Assembly (NCBI GenBank): GCA_947259235.1 | Contig: CAMYLL010000161.1 | Coordinates: 1 to 6,495, forward strand | Direction of reading: 5' to 3' | Length of the DNA stretch: 6,495 nucleotides | DNA from: an uncultured Pseudodesulfovibrio sp. | GTDB taxonomy: Bacteria > Desulfobacterota > Desulfovibrionia > Desulfovibrionales > Desulfovibrionaceae | In this document: piece by piece, positions 6,483 to 6,495 of the stretch | Numbering within the stretch: position 1 is the first letter of the stretch | Layout of the letters: each line of letters begins with the position of its first letter | The notes under the pieces: generated by a model | The model's database searches: none | What the model was told of the DNA's origin: nothing | Seen by the model: only the letters and a program-made list of their open reading frames with translations | Made by a program: the position numbers and the translations under genes

Positions 6483-6495
6483 CCAATTTTTCCGT

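Overview
The window is about 6.5 kb of high-GC bacterial DNA with AT-rich ends. The gene content is tRNA modification, a two-receiver histidine kinase, a NUDIX hydrolase, PdxA and a GmhB-like HAD phosphatase, next to a divergent fumarate-reductase/aspartate-oxidase-type flavoprotein. Protein style and architectures suggest a Desulfovibrio-like sulfate reducer (Desulfovibrionaceae). That placement is inferred from recalled resemblance, not from a search.

Layout: one plus-strand gene, cut by the left edge, occupies 3-1166. It encodes the C-terminal part of an FAD-dependent oxidoreductase. Everything else is on the minus strand and reads right to left: trmH (6364-5774), a tsaC/sua5/yrdC-type gene (5684-5025), a REC-REC-HisKA-HATPase histidine kinase (4949-3477), a NUDIX hydrolase (3276-2794), pdxA (2746-1703) and a HAD phosphatase (1699-1190). 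The flavoprotein and HAD genes converge over a short hairpin at 1159-1185.

Transcription units: trmH ends in an intrinsic terminator with a seven-U tract. A sigma70-like promoter (TTGAAA, 17 nt, TATATG) follows directly and probably drives the tsaC-type gene and perhaps the genes after it. pdxA and the HAD gene are 3 nt apart and surely cotranscribed, with the NUDIX gene 47 nt upstream. The kinase is set off by more structured spacers: a hairpin covers its Shine-Dalgarno sequence, and a 200-nt spacer with two inverted-repeat structures separates it from the NUDIX gene.

Function: TrmH (2'-O-methyl-G18) and the TsaC-type enzyme (first step of t6A37) both modify tRNA. PdxA makes a pyridoxal phosphate precursor. 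The NUDIX enzyme looks like an ADP-ribose-type pyrophosphatase. The kinase is cytosolic and is the only obvious signalling protein. No CRISPR array, transposase, tRNA, rRNA or phage gene was seen. The strongest second-look items are the abrupt composition change inside the flavoprotein frame, the missing zinc loop in the GmhB-like phosphatase, and the RNA structures around the kinase gene.
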